A program made the position numbers and the translations under genes. The notes under the pieces were generated by a model. The model was given only the letters and a program-made list of their open reading frames with translations. It was not told the DNA's origin and did not search any database. Below, piece by piece: positions 37,131 to 48,860 of a stretch of 64,000 nt of DNA. Source of the stretch: Dastarcus helophoroides (Eukaryota; Arthropoda; Insecta; Coleoptera; Bothrideridae). The first letter of the stretch is position 1; each line of letters opens with the position of its first letter. The stretch spans positions 26,143,302-26,207,301 of the forward strand of contig CM053333.1 in NCBI GenBank assembly GCA_028583605.1. The letters are read 5' to 3'.

Positions 37131-38310
37131 TATTTGTCACACTAAAACATTCAGTCGTAGTAGTTTATTTATTGCTAAAATTGAACATAGACGTTATAAA
37201 ATTCCAAATATAGAAAAATACCATCCATAGAGAGAGTAAATTGCCGAAATATTAACGCATCGTATTGATATAATTGTTTTAACTTGCATTAACTATTATC
37301 AAAAACCAAAAGATTTGTTGATGTAGATCGAAATTTATTCCACCTAAATAGTTTTTGTTTTCTAAGGTTGGATTTAACACTGTTTGATTTAATTTGCATT
37401 TAGAGAAATAACTAATGGGCAACGAGCAGAGACGGCTCAAGGGTATATTGCGCCCCAAGCTAAACCAAAATGTGTACCCCCTCACGACCTTATTTTTTTT
37501 AACATGAATATGAAATGAAGAAACAATTAAACGAAAAATAAAATCTTATCCATTGCATAAAAAACGGAATACGATAAATAATGAAACTAGTACAGTGGCG
37601 TGTTCTCCATGAAAGCATTGGCGTAGTTAGGGATTGTACATTACCTAGTTTCGTATTAATGTAGTGCTAACGATTTTAGAATTACCGTTCAGAATTTAAT
37701 GAAATTGGGCATATTGGTAGATTATAGTAAGATAATGGTTCAGTTATATTTTTGAAGAGCTACATAGAACCAGTAAAAAGTTATTGAGATTTGACATTTT
37801 ACACTTTTAACATTGAGCATTATGAGAAATCGGAGATTTTATCATATTTTACAAAAAGTACCGTTCGGATTTTATTAAAAAACGATGGATAACACATTTC
37901 AGATACTTGGAAGTTCAGCTTTAGAGCGTATGACCGAAGTAATTAGCGAATAAATATAAAAATTTATTTTTTACCGCACTTTTCCCGCTTTTTATTAGAT
38001 GTGGCAACGTCGCTAATATGTAAACATTAGACGACCATCGACAGAGACCATCGACGACCCTCCATCGAACAAATTATCATTGTTTACTTCTGTTTTAAGG
38101 TTATGTGTCAAACTTTTCAGGATTGCCTGTTAATTAATTTGTCAAGTCAAGCTTTTGTAGCCTGTAATCAAATGTTTTTTCAAGTAACCCTTTTATTTTT
38201 CCAATGAACTGTGTCTTTATTGTGACTCATAATTTTGACGATGACATTATTCGGTCGTAGAAATTCCTCGGTCTTTTATTTCATTGTGACGGACAAATTT
38301 TGAGAAATGT
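37131..38310. other. Non-coding stretch, no gene seen
   Basis: A/T-rich, normal-complexity DNA upstream of the putative promoter. A segment near 37428-37490 (AGACGGCTCAAGGGTATATTGCGCCCC) is richer in G and C and may be a transposon relic, but I could not define ends. No supported ORF. Confidence 0.45.
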
Positions 38311-38992
38311 GAGAAGACTAGGGATGATCGATATTCATCGATGGTGAATGACATCGATGTTTAATGGAAAAACATCGATGTTTTAATATCGATGTATTCG
38401 TGTATTTAATCTATGATCAATGTTATGAGAATAAAATCGGAACATCGATATCGATACACTCTTAAGTCTAGGGCTAGACCATCTAACGTGATTAGGTTGC
38501 TGATTAATGTTGCTATATATATAGTACTATTTCACCTTCACCCATTTTACACTAGATGTCGCTAATCGATGTAACCAAATTAAAACCAATAAAATAAAAA
38601 ACTGTCATTTTCAGGCCATGGTCAACTTTTTTTCTTATCTAAGAATAAAGTAGGAGCGAGTGTTAACAGAAGTTAATTATTTTTTAGTAATGAAACTTCG
38701 AAAACGAAATAATAGGTATCGTAAATCTACTCTATATTGTACTCTATGTCTGTCCAGTAAACTCAAACTTTTGCAGTAATGTAACTCAACAATCTACCAT
38801 GAATTTGCTTACGTCGCTTACTATATGTATACCTTATAATAAAATGGAATGTTTTTTTAACCTAAAACATCGATGTTTTCGGACATCGATAATTTTCTTT
38901 CGATATTCATCGTACATCGATACTTTTGAACCGATGTTAATCTTGATGTCAATATCGATGTTTTTCTAATATCGATCATTCCTAGAGAAGAC
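38311..38992. mobile_element. Non-autonomous hAT-type element, 666 bp, rich in ATCGAT
   Basis: The element proper is 38319-38984. It is flanked by a perfect 8-bp duplication, GAGAAGAC at 38311-38318 and 38985-38992. The ends are a 17-bp inverted repeat, TAGGGATGATCGATATT against TAGGAATGATCGATATT, with one mismatch. An 8-bp duplication and TAGGG-type termini fit the hAT superfamily. It has no coding capacity. The sequence ATCGAT occurs about 13 times, crowded into the outer 150 bp on the left and 120 bp on the right, a pattern expected of subterminal transposase-binding sites. Confidence 0.85.
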
Positions 38993-39611
38993 TTTTTCGA
39001 ATACAGATGATCGAATTAGGGTTGCCAACCGTACTATAATGTATAGTATTGTACTATATTTCACGTCTGCGTACTATATGCTACTGAAGAAATATATAAT
39101 ATGTAAATATACTATATTTCAGTTGCGTCCTTCACGAGTCTTTCTTAAATCCTTAGTTTTTACTAAAAATTTTAAAAAATTCAAAATAGAAAATCAAAAA
39201 GTTGGAAATTAGCATTTTTACTTTTCTATTTTTTTTCGAGAATTTATACTTCTTTCTCAAAATTTAAAGAGAACTTTAAACATTATTAACGTAATCTTTA
39301 ATATCTGAGACAAAAATAAAAATTTTTAACAAAATTTGAAAATTTGATAAAATTTTTTGGATTAAAACTTAAAATTTCTTCAAGAATCAAAACTTCGGGA
39401 AAATTTAAAAACTCCAGAAATTCAGATTTTTTTTAAATTTCGTTTTCTTTGAAGATCTTAACTCTGTTAATTTCGACATTTTTTTTAATTTTTAATAGTT
39501 TTTTAAATTTTAGACTTTTCAGAACTTTAGCTAAAAATTTTAACTTAAAAATTTCGACTTTTATTAAATTTTGACCTTTTTTCAAAATTTCAAATATTCT
39601 TTGAAAATCTT

Positions 39612-40872
39612 TATGGATACGAGATTAAAATCGGCCAAAATGGAATAGCAAATGCAAGCGTTATTAGCAATGTTTAAAGACCAAGCAGAAGAAAGACGAC
39701 GAAAAAAAAGAACAGGAGAAAGAACAAAGACGACAAGATGAAGAACGAAGACGACAAGAAAAAGAAGAAGAAGATCAGTATAGTCTACTAGCAAATATAA
39801 CTGAAAAAATGGGAGTAGACGTTGAAAAAATGAAATAAGAAGTGAAAGAACAAATTACCGGAATGAGAGAAGAAATGCAGGAAGAGATTGGCGAAGTCAG
39901 GGAAGAAATTGGAGAAGTAAAAGAAAAATTCAACAGCAAGTTTCTTGATTTGGAAAATACAACACAGAAAAAGTTTAGCAACATCGAAAAAAACATGAAG
40001 AAGTTGCTAAGTGGAAAAGTCACAAAATACGAATCCGAAAGTGTACCCGCTATTTCTTCCCAAAAAGTGAAACCTCCGACCTATGATGGGAAAACATCCT
40101 TCCAGACCTACAGAAAACAGTTCGAAGCTGCTGCTAAGGCCAATCGGTGGACGGAGGAAGCAAAGGAACCTCATTGGTGGTATCTCTGCGCGGAGATGCT
40201 CTGGAATTACTCCGAACTCTATTGGATCAAGAACAAGCCAAATATGAAGATTTAGTTAGGGTTTTAGAGCTAAGATTTGGGGACCACCATTTGCAGCAAG
40301 TTGTCCAGTCGTAGCTGCTAGTAAGAAGGCAGAAAAGTGGCGAAACCCTGCAAGAATTCGAGGCTAACGTGAGAAGACTGGTGTATATTGCCTATCCAAC
40401 AGCACCAACCAACTTTCTGGAACTTCACGCAGTTAGAATTTTCATAGAAGGAATAAGAGACCCGAAAGTTCAGAGAGTGATACGCTTGTCGAACGTCCGA
40501 ACGTCAAGGGAGACACTGATTAGAGCCTTGTAGGTTGAAGCCGCTTACAAGGTTTCAGAGCCAGGGGCGTCACGAAGAATTAGGAAGGCCGACATCGAAG
40601 AGGCGGCGAATAACACTGATCTCGCGAACATGAGCGCTAACATAAAAAAAATGAATGCGAGTATGAATGCTAACACGAAGGAAGTAAAGGGAATGAACGC
40701 GAACATAAGCGCTAGCCTAAAGAAAATGGACGCGAGCATCCAAGAACTGGTAGGAACTCTAAAAGGCAGATCCAACAGAAGCACATGTTACAACTGTGGC
40801 AAACCGGGGCACTTCAAGAAGGACTGCAGGTCAGCCCCAATAAGTCGACAAGCCCCACAGCAGGAAAACTAA
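39612..40872 (+). pseudogene. gag: Ty3/Gypsy gag, with CCHC zinc knuckle (broken)
   Basis: Gag packages the element RNA into virus-like particles. The N-terminal part is strongly charged and predicted coiled coil (Glu/Arg/Lys heptads, about 39690-39960), including a tandem EEIGEV repeat. Next comes the capsid-like region (PPTYDGK, then FQTYRKQFEAAA at about 40075-40135), a block with LELRFGDHH (about 40265) and ETLQEFEANVRRL (about 40345). The C-terminus has a repeated NANI/MNA segment and the zinc knuckle CYNCGKPGHFKKDC (about 40788-40829). It is broken by an early TAG at codon 12 of the first ATG frame, a frameshift near 39710, a TAA near 39837, a frameshift near 40230, and stops near 40313 and 40530. 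The overlap with pol is in the -1 frame, as usual for Ty3/Gypsy. Confidence 0.85.
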
Positions 40873-43800
40873 AATCAGCCAGTGGGAAGGGGCACTCACT
40901 GGCTGGTGTCGAGCAACGAGCCCCCAAAACTCTTTCCATCAGACAGATAAAAAGGACCATGGAAAGTTTAGTAGTTGCAGCCAGCGTAGGTGGAGGGAAT
41001 GTACAGGCCACAGTCGACACAGGCGCCACGGTTACTTTAGCACAAAGGAACATTCTTTTGTCACAACCAAAGGTACTGTCGCAAAGAATGGTCCTCAGGA
41101 CAGTTACGGGAGATACGGCGCCAATTATAGGAGAGGCAGACGTCATGATTGGTCTGAGAAAACTAATGATTTCGCATCGGGTGTTGGTGGCAGATATCGA
41201 AGACGAGCTGATTCTGGGGATGGACGTAATCAGGCGACATGGCTTTACTTTCGACCCAGCGCAGAACATTGTAAAGAATGGAAATGAAGAGCTTGTCCTG
41301 ACTGCACATAAGGACACTCTAAAGGAGGTAAGGCTGTTTGCCTGCGAAACAGCTGTGGTACAGGGAAGTAGCGAGAAGACGGTTATGGCTGTGATGGAAG
41401 AAGATTTGGGCTGCTGCGTTGGATTAGTGGAACCGACTTATGACATTTCCAAGAATTTACTAGTGGCGAGATCCGTGGTTAAAACATCTCAGAAGGTACC
41501 TGTGAGAGTTGCCAACGTGTTCCCAACAGCACGCTCAATCAAAAAGTGTAGTACTCTGGCAGTCTGTACCCCGGTAGCCTCAATAAGCTGCTTGGGTGAC
41601 AGTTGTGCGCCAGTACACGAAACGAAGATTGGGCAAGTGAAGTTGGAAGTGGACTTGAAACACTTGTCCAAGGAAGAAGTAGTTGTGGCTAGATCATTTC
41701 TCAAGAAAAACCACGGCGTTTTTACCGATGGAGACCAAAATCTAGGATGGACGGACGTAGTTCGACACAAAATCAGCACCGGCGATGCAACACCTATTCA
41801 TCAACCCCCTAGAAAATTACCGGTGGCCAAGCAAGATGAAGTCGCAGGACTGGTTAAGAAGATGATGAAGGATGGAGTCATTGAGGAGTCCAATAGTCCA
41901 TGGTCTTCCCCTGTGGTCTTGGTTACAAAGAAGGACGGGTCAACAAAATTCTGTGTCGACTACCGGAAATTAAACGACGTCACTAAGAAGGACAACTACC
42001 CCTTGCCAAGAATTGATAACACCCTGACAACCTTGTCTGGGTCCACCTGGTTTTCAACTTTGGACTTGAAAAGTGGATATTGGCAAGTAAGCATAGACCC
42101 CGACGACAAAGAGAAGACGGCCTTTTCATATGGGAGTGGATTATATCAGTTCACGGTTATGCCTTTTGGACTATGCAACGCACCGGCTACTTTCGAACGT
42201 CTAATGGAACTGGTACTTCGAGGACTCACTTGGAAAACCTGCCTGGTTTACTTAGATGACGTTATGGTGATGGGCAAGAGCTTTAAAGAACATCTGGAAA
42301 ATCTTCAAGAAGCCTTCGACAGATTAAAGCAAGCTAACTTAAAGCTGAATCCAAAGAAGTGCTCTTTGTTCCAAAGGAAAGTAGAATTCCTGGGCCACAC
42401 TGTATCAGCCGCAGGAGTAGAAACAAATATCAGCAAGACTCAAGTAATCCGTGACTAGCCAAGACCAAAGATAAACATGAACTGAGAAGTTTCCTGGGGT
42501 TATGCACTTATTATAGAAGATTTGTGAAAAGGTTTGCAAACATGGCTGCGCCATTGCACCGACTAACGGAAGGAAGAACGCCGTACGTCTGGACTCCCGA
42601 TTGTGATACCGCTTTCCGAAAACTGAAGTCCGCCTTGTGTACAAGCCCTATCTTGGCATATCCTCAGCAGAATGGGAAGTTCGTGTTAGACACTGATGCC
42701 AGCAACGTCGGCATTGGGGCTGTGCTCTCCCAAGTTCAAGGCGGTGAAGAAAGAGTTATCGAATATTACAGCAAGATCCTGACGAAACCGGAGAGGAACT
42801 ATTGCACCACCAGGAAGGAACTACTTGCGATAGTGAAGGCCGTGGAACACTTTCACAAGTATTTGTACGGGCAAGAATTCCTCATCAGAACAGACGATTC
42901 GGCACTTTCTTGGTTAGTCCGAATGAAGAACGCCAGACGGCTAGATGGTTAGAAAGGCTTCAACACTATCACTTTAAGGTGCATCATCGACCAGGACGAC
43001 AGCATGACAACGCTGATGCTTTGTCCAGAAGACCTTGTGGGGATTGCAAACACTGCAGACGAGTTGAGGACCATGAGGACATGGTGGATATAAGGGTCAC
43101 TTCTGTCCAGCCAAAAGACGAATGGACTGTTGAAGGTCTTCGGAAGCTACAGAGGAGCGACTCTGATATCGGACCCATATTGGAATGGAAAGAAACTGGA
43201 GACAGACGGGAATGGCAAGAGGTTTCCGACAGAAGTCCAGCTCTTAAGAATTTGTGGGCTCAATGGAAATCCCTCCAGGTCGAGGACGGGGTACTGAAGA
43301 GAGCATGGGAAAGCGCGGATGGAAAGCGTGTCAACTTGCAGTTGGTGGTGCCTCAGGAGAAGATTCCACAGGTCTTGTGGGAGGTGCACAATGGGACCTC
43401 TGGTGGACATCTAGGGATGAACAAGACCCTGGAGAAGGTTCGAAAACGGTTCTATTGGGTTAACTGCAGGGAGGACGTCGAGCGGTGGTGTCGGAAATAT
43501 GTGCTGCATCCAAGGGTCCTCGTACAAGAACCAAAGGGGCCCTGAAGCAATATAATGTGGGAGCTCCATTTGAAAGAATTGCAATCGATGTGGCAGGACC
43601 ATTCCCAGCATCAGACGATGGAAATAAGTACATCCTGGTGGCCATGGATTATTTCAGTAAATGGCCTGAAGCTTATGCCATCCCGAACCAGGAAGCTACC
43701 ACAGTCGCAAGGGTTCTTGTAGACAATCTCATCTGTCGATTTGGTGTTCCCTTAGAACTGCACTCGGACCAAGGAAGGAACTTCGAATCGGGGGTCTTCC

Positions 43801-44264
43801 AAGAGGTGTGTCGTCTTCTTGGAATAAAGAAAACTCGAACGACACCTCTTCATCCACAGTCTGACGGAATGGTGGAGAGATTTAACAGAACCTTAGAGGA
43901 GCATCTTTCGAAGGTTGTTTCCAAACATCAGACAGACTGGGATCGACATCTACTGTTTCTGATGGCCTATGGCGCGGCAACTCATGAAACTACAAGTCAG
44001 ACTCCGGCAAAAGTGATCTTCGGGAGGGAACTGCGGCTTCCGTGTGACTTGGTGTTTGGATCACCAAGGGAGATCCCCAGGGAGACGATGGGTTTCGTAG
44101 ACGACTTGAGGGAAGCGATATTGGAGACGCATGCCCTTGGGCGGACGAAGATCAACTTGGCGACGGACCGGATGAAGACAAGGTATGACATAAAGAGTAA
44201 AATAAAAGTGGTACACTTGAACAGACTATGCAAATATAGTGGTGAAGTGACTGATTGGAACTGA
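40785..44264 (+). pseudogene. pol: Ty3/Gypsy pol: protease, RT, RNase H, integrase (broken)
   Basis: Pol copies and integrates the element. Domain order fits Ty3/Gypsy (Metaviridae). Protease has DTGA at about 41017. Reverse transcriptase has LDLKSGYWQ at about 42060, MPFGLCNAPATF and the catalytic YLDDV at about 42249. RNase H begins FVLDTDASNVGIGAVL at about 42680. Integrase has the H-x-H start (VHNGTSGGHLG, about 43384), DDE residues in AIDVAGP (about 43580), HSDQGRNF (about 43762) and DGMVERFNR (about 43863), and ends in VVHLNRL (about 44209). It is broken by a TAG at 42456, a frameshift by about 42530, another inside RNase H near 42900-42950, and one at the zinc-binding Cys pair near 43495. 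The C-terminal part of integrase jumps from RYDIKS straight to KIKVVHLNRL, so roughly 50-60 codons appear to be deleted. No env is seen. Confidence 0.9.
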
Positions 44265-44280
44265 TCGGGACGATCATTCC

Positions 44281-44294
44281 TAAGGGGGAGGCAG
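44281..44294 (+). promoter_or_regulatory. Polypurine tract of the Ty3/Gypsy element
   Basis: TAAGGGGGAGGCAG lies immediately before the TGTAAC that starts the 3' LTR, the usual place for the plus-strand DNA primer. Confidence 0.8.
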
Positions 44295-44670
44295 TGTAAC
44301 GCAATGTAAATAGATGAAATAGGATTTAGAATAGAATTGTAGAATTTAGTAAATAAAAAAAAACCAGAAGGATCTGATAAGGGGGAAAGCGGCCACGATA
44401 ACGAAACAAATAGCAGATAAGCGTTCCAGAATTTTCGGCATACGCTAAGCCTTATTTGCCGAAAAGTTCTAGAAGCCGGGGGCCAAAACTATAAAAAGGC
44501 GGTCAACTTTCCCTCGAGTCAGTCAGTTAGAGTCATTGTAATTAGTGAGATAGTAGAAGTTAATAATAAGTGAGTTAATTGTTCAATTGTGCTGATCAAA
44601 GTTGAGTTCAAAAATAAAGTGGTTATACTCCATCACGTGTAATCAATTCGAACCGATAACGCACGTAACA
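44295..44670 (+). repeat. 3' LTR of the Ty3/Gypsy element (376 bp)
   Basis: It begins TGTAACG and ends CGTAACA, so it has TG...CA termini with a short inverted repeat. A TATA box (CTATAAAAAGG, about 44489) is followed about 25 bp later by TCAGTCAGT, a good initiator. AATAAAG at about 44613 is a plausible poly(A) signal. No second copy exists in the window, so there is no 5' LTR and the element cannot be dated by LTR divergence. Confidence 0.8.
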
Positions 44671-44695
44671 ATATGTTGGCAACCCTAGATCGAAT

Positions 44696-45664
44696 ATGTA
44701 ATACAAAGTCGATGTTCGTAACCGACTCGAACCATGCAATGACCATACTAAAAATATAAAAAAAATATAACGTAAATGTATTTGTTATCATTTTATTTCA
44801 TAATTTAATTTGTTTTTTTTTTAATTTTCCATCGGTGATAATTTTTTTTGAAGTTTCTTTATGATTCACTTAAAACTTAATCGTGTTTTATTATCAACAT
44901 TGCTATGTTGGAGTTAAATACCGCCAATAATAAATCCATCAATATTAAACACATATATTTTTTTATCTAAACTTCAAAAACAACAATCGATTTAGGTAAA
45001 TCACTTTTTTCTAGCCTTTTCGGTTGTTAACTCGAAAATAAATTTATTTTTAAACCCAAATTTTACATTTTGCTTATGTTTTGAATGTTTTTAATTTTGA
45101 TTTTTCGATTTACTTTACCAACTTCGAGTCTTTCCTTACAATTTTATTTTTTTCTTCAATTATGTTTACATTTCCAAATGAAAATGTAATACCTTATTTT
45201 TAAGGATTTAATTTCAAAATAAAAAATCCATCACGAAAATTGTATTTGAATTTAGTTTATGTAATCTCGAATTATCATATGTAATCTTAAAATTTCTAGT
45301 TAGTATATGGCATGTTCCTACAAAATTTGCTTTTATCTTTAATTTTTCAAGGTTATACGTAATATTTTCAGAGTTTAAAAGATCGCAAAATAATTACAAT
45401 AATTATTATTATTTTAAGTTTTGAACTTTTTTTAAAATTTTCACTTAAAATGTTTCTTTTCGTCGACTTTGAAATCGAAATATCCCCTTTTTTTTATTAA
45501 ATTTTGAGTTTTATCCCAGTTGCTTTCTTTAAAATTGCATAATCAACTAATAAATATAAAATTCTTAAGAGTGTACTCTAAATTCCATGTTTAAATTTGA
45601 AAATTGCATATTTTTTAATTCCTAATTTTCTAAGAAACCTTGGATCTTTCCTTAAATTTTGCAT
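44696..45664. other. A/T-rich non-coding stretch
   Basis: Lies between the hAT/Gypsy composite and the next DNA transposon. Partly like the A/T-tract domains but less regular. No gene, RNA or element end recognised. Confidence 0.5.
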
Positions 45665-48600
45665 TAAGGGGCCGTTCATAAATTATGTAAGATATTTAAG
45701 GGATTAAATATTATAGTTTCTCACTATAGGGAGGGAGGGTAGAGAATTTGATATTACGTAAAATTTCGAATTAGAAATTTTACCACTATCGCGCGAAGAA
45801 ATGGCATTATTGGATAGCGCCATCTGTGCTTTATCTCTCTTACTCAGTATTGAATCTTACAAGAATCATATGTTGACAGTACTTCTAGACTTTCTACTAT
45901 TTCGTTGTTGTTCTCGTTGATCGGGGATTTCCCTGTCAGTTGAAATCTCAAAAATATACCTCATTTCCTTTTAGAATATTTATTTTATCTAACATATTTG
46001 GATACTTACATCTACTGTTATTTAAAGCGTGGATGGAAGGTTTCCCAGATAAAACACCGAAGCTTTGTCAACAAGAGTCTAATTTATTCTGGACAACCAA
46101 CAAAGAAGTTTTCAAAAATGACGACAATGCTTTCGGAAAATTTGTATCTCAAAAAATAAATGATTTAAAACAGCTTGCTGCTAAGAAAAGAAACCAACAT
46201 GCTCGTTTTTTTTTAACAGGTTAGTTGGCACTTTATTTCTAAATTTTTTGTTCAAAATATTATCAATATTTTAATATTATTTTTAAGTAATTGTTATATG
46301 TAAAATTCTATTTAAATAAAGTTATAAGTTACGCATATTTTGCTGTGTATGCTAAGCTATAATCAAAATCACTTCTTACAGCAAAATGTGTCTGATGGAC
46401 CGCTTGCTTTGATGGACAAAAACTCAGCAGATTCTTTTGTCGCATAGTCGCATTATGCACTAGAGAAGTCGATATGGCGCACAGACTGATTCCAAAAGAG
46501 GCGATTCCTGATAAATCACAATTAACATGTCATCCTACTCCAGCACAAGATGCAATTGAAAAACAAATTTCATTGGTGGAGAGTGAATTAAATACAAGTA
46601 TTTTACGTCGGGATTCTGGTCTTGGAGGACTCAAGATCAATTAAGAAATCACTAAATTGCAAAAAAACCTCGGTGAAGCTAAAAAACAACTTGCTAATAA
46701 AAAACGAAACGCTGAATATTAAAAAAGTTTTAGAAAAAAAGACAGGCATTGATAAAAGATATTATTAAGTATCCAGTTGTTAAACAACAATTAAATGTGC
46801 ACGAGACAGTGGGTCGCCCTCATTTGGAGGAAGCTCAACCTGAGCTGTTGAAAGTTTTAGCAGAAATTGCGAGCTTTGGAGGTGGTGCAGATGAGAAACG
46901 CCAAACTGAAATGGTAAGAAGCTGTAGAACTCTAGATGACTTGGTCAAAGAACTAGAGACCTTAGGTTTCAATCTATCACGAAGTGCTACGTATCTTCGT
47001 CTTTTACCTAGATGTTCTACTACAATTCAAGGAAAAAAACACATAGTAACAGTTCCGATAAAACTGGCGAGAGCAACAAATGATGAATACAAAAGCCATC
47101 CCGATGATAAATTTTGCACTGCTTCTATCCGGGCTATCGAGTCTCTCGCCTCCATGCTTGGGCCTGCTCAGGTTTTCTTCTTGTCACAGGCGACAAAGCG
47201 CGCATTCCAATTGGTAAAACTGCTGTAGAAAAACAAGCACCCTTTCTGATGCATATGGAATATCGAGTACGACTACTAGATTACGACTTGGTGGTGGCAG
47301 AAAAACATAAATTAATACCTTCAGTATATGCTGGCATTGAAATTAATACTGATGGAATGGGCAAACCTGAAGCAGTGACATACAGTGGACCTACTTACGT
47401 CGCAATCAGATCAGGAAAACATTCATCATCATCTGCACGCACTCATAGCATCTATCTAGAACATCTTATGGAGCTAGCAGAATTTCAATCCCTGGCCAAA
47501 ACAGATTATAATAATATAAAACCAGTTATAATCAGGACTGTTGACGGAGGACCTGATAAAAATCCACGCTTTCCTCAAGTCATCTCTCATGCTGTTTCCC
47601 ACTTTCATAAATTTGATCTTGATGCTATATTTATTATCACTGACGCTCCCGGAAGAAGTTGCTTCAATCGAGTAGAGCGTAGAATGGCTCCATTGAGTCA
47701 TCAATTATCTGGACTTGTCTTACCGTATGATTCTTTTGGTAATCATCTTGATGATCAGCGACGTACAATTGATAATGAACTTGAATTCAAAAATTTCAAA
47801 ATGGCTGGTGATATTTTAGCGCAAATATGGAGTAAGTTAATTATTGATGATAAGCCAGTTGTTGCTGAATACGTAGATCCTGGTAGTGATAATATTGATA
47901 GACGTTTAGTGGAATGGACTCCTGATTGGTACTGTAGACATGTAAGGGAATCTCAGTATTTACTGCAAATTAGCAAATTCACAGAATTTAGATGCTGTAG
48001 GAAAATTACGAAGTAATTTGCGAATGATATTACCAGATGGATTTATTCCACCACCTTATCCTCTATCCTCTTCGACAAGCGCAAACTTTAGATATACCAC
48101 TTCCTAAAGACCAAGCAAATGCTAATTTTTGTCCTTTATTTGTGCAATTATCTCTAAACATTGCAATTCCTAGCCGCCCAGATTTTATTTTAACACCATA
48201 CGACTTTTATTGTCCTACGGTTCAAACGCAATTGATTGCACGTACATGTCCAACATGTGGATTGTACTTTGCATCAAATAAAAATGTGAAAATCCATCGT
48301 CAATCAGTTCACAAGTACCAGTGTGCTCGTACTGAGAATTTTCATCCTATTAAATTATTGCGTCGTCGTGCTGGACAGAACCTGTGTCTTACATCATACA
48401 ATAATAATACCCTGGATATAGAATGGTACGATAATGAAGATATTGATATTGAAAAAATTGAAGAGCTTCAAGAGAAACAAAAGGAATCAGTTATTCTGGT
48501 AATTGAATCAATATCCGAAAGGTTAGTCAGTCCGTGGATAAATAATAATTAGAGTTTTGATTTATTATCTAGTTTTTCAACACCTTAGGTTTTACTAAAC

Positions 48601-48860
48601 TAATTCTGGTCAAAACTGTGATAGGTTGATAAGATTAAAGTTATTCAAGTGAGTTAATGATATTTATAATAATAAGATGATAATAAAAGGTATTTTTAAA
48701 ACTAACGGAGTTGTATTTTATTGATACATACATTTCTTACGAAAATTTCTTATTAAGGGGAAGGGGGGAGTAGTTGAAATCTTATGATGTCTTACAATAG
48801 GGGAAGAGGGGGTCAAAATAGCCCTCAAAACCTCTTACGTAATTTATGAACGGCCCCTAA
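45665..48860 (+). mobile_element. DNA transposon with 24-bp TIR and TAA duplication, 3.19 kb
   Basis: The ends are GGGGCCGTTCATAAATTAYGTAAG at 45668-45691 and its complement at 48834-48857, with one mismatch. The flanks are TAA on both sides (45665-45667 and 48858-48860), a likely 3-bp duplication, although TTAA/TAAA context makes the exact length uncertain. Inside the right TIR come polypurine/polypyrimidine G-runs (GGGGAAGAGGGGG), mirrored by GGGAGGGAGGG near the left end. The interior holds one decayed transposase-like gene on the plus strand. I cannot assign a superfamily with confidence. A related end lies at about 57900-58003. Confidence 0.85.
46033..48552 (+). pseudogene. Transposase-like gene of the 45.7-48.9 kb transposon (decayed)
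   Basis: The only gene in the TIR element, so probably its transposase. Exon 1 runs from the ATG at 46033 to a donor after CAG near 46219 (AACAG|GTTAG). An acceptor TTCTTACAG at about 46380 opens exon 2. The second part has a charged stretch (about 46550-46740) and stops at 46393, 46642 and 46720. Then come frames 46749-47228, 47220-48016 (after a frameshift near 47200) and 48037-48552. The best-conserved blocks are LIPSVYAGIEINTDGMG (about 47311-47361), VDGGPDKNPRF (about 47538), ITDAPGRSCFNRVERRMAPLS (about 47636-47698) and the C-terminal C2H2-like finger CPTCGLYF followed by IHRQSVH (about 48247-48313). The Asp-rich blocks could hold DDE/D catalytic residues, but that is inference. I recall similar unnamed proteins in cnidarians and arthropods but cannot name the family. 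Confidence 0.7.

Larger units (their letters stand above)
39009..44695. mobile_element. hAT-type TIR unit enclosing a Ty3/Gypsy element, 5.67 kb
   Basis: A perfect 8-bp duplication GATCGAAT (39009-39016 and 44688-44695) flanks a perfect 13-bp inverted repeat, TAGGGTTGCCAAC at 39017-39029 and its complement at 44675-44687. This is the signature of hAT transposition. The left subterminal part repeats GTACTATA-like words (about 39030-39120) and then becomes A/T-tract sequence (39150-39600). The right end keeps only a few bases between the retrotransposon LTR and the TIR. No hAT transposase is present. Almost all of the interior is a decayed LTR retrotransposon. Either the retroelement inserted close to the right end of a hAT element and lost its 5' LTR, or the whole composite was mobilised. 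Confidence 0.85.

Noticed and set aside
39009..44695. The idea that the Gypsy-bearing unit is a Polinton/Maverick or other large DNA element
   Set aside because: It has no polymerase B, capsid, ATPase or protease genes of that type. Its ends are 13-bp TIRs with an 8-bp duplication, and its interior is standard gag-pol plus LTR.
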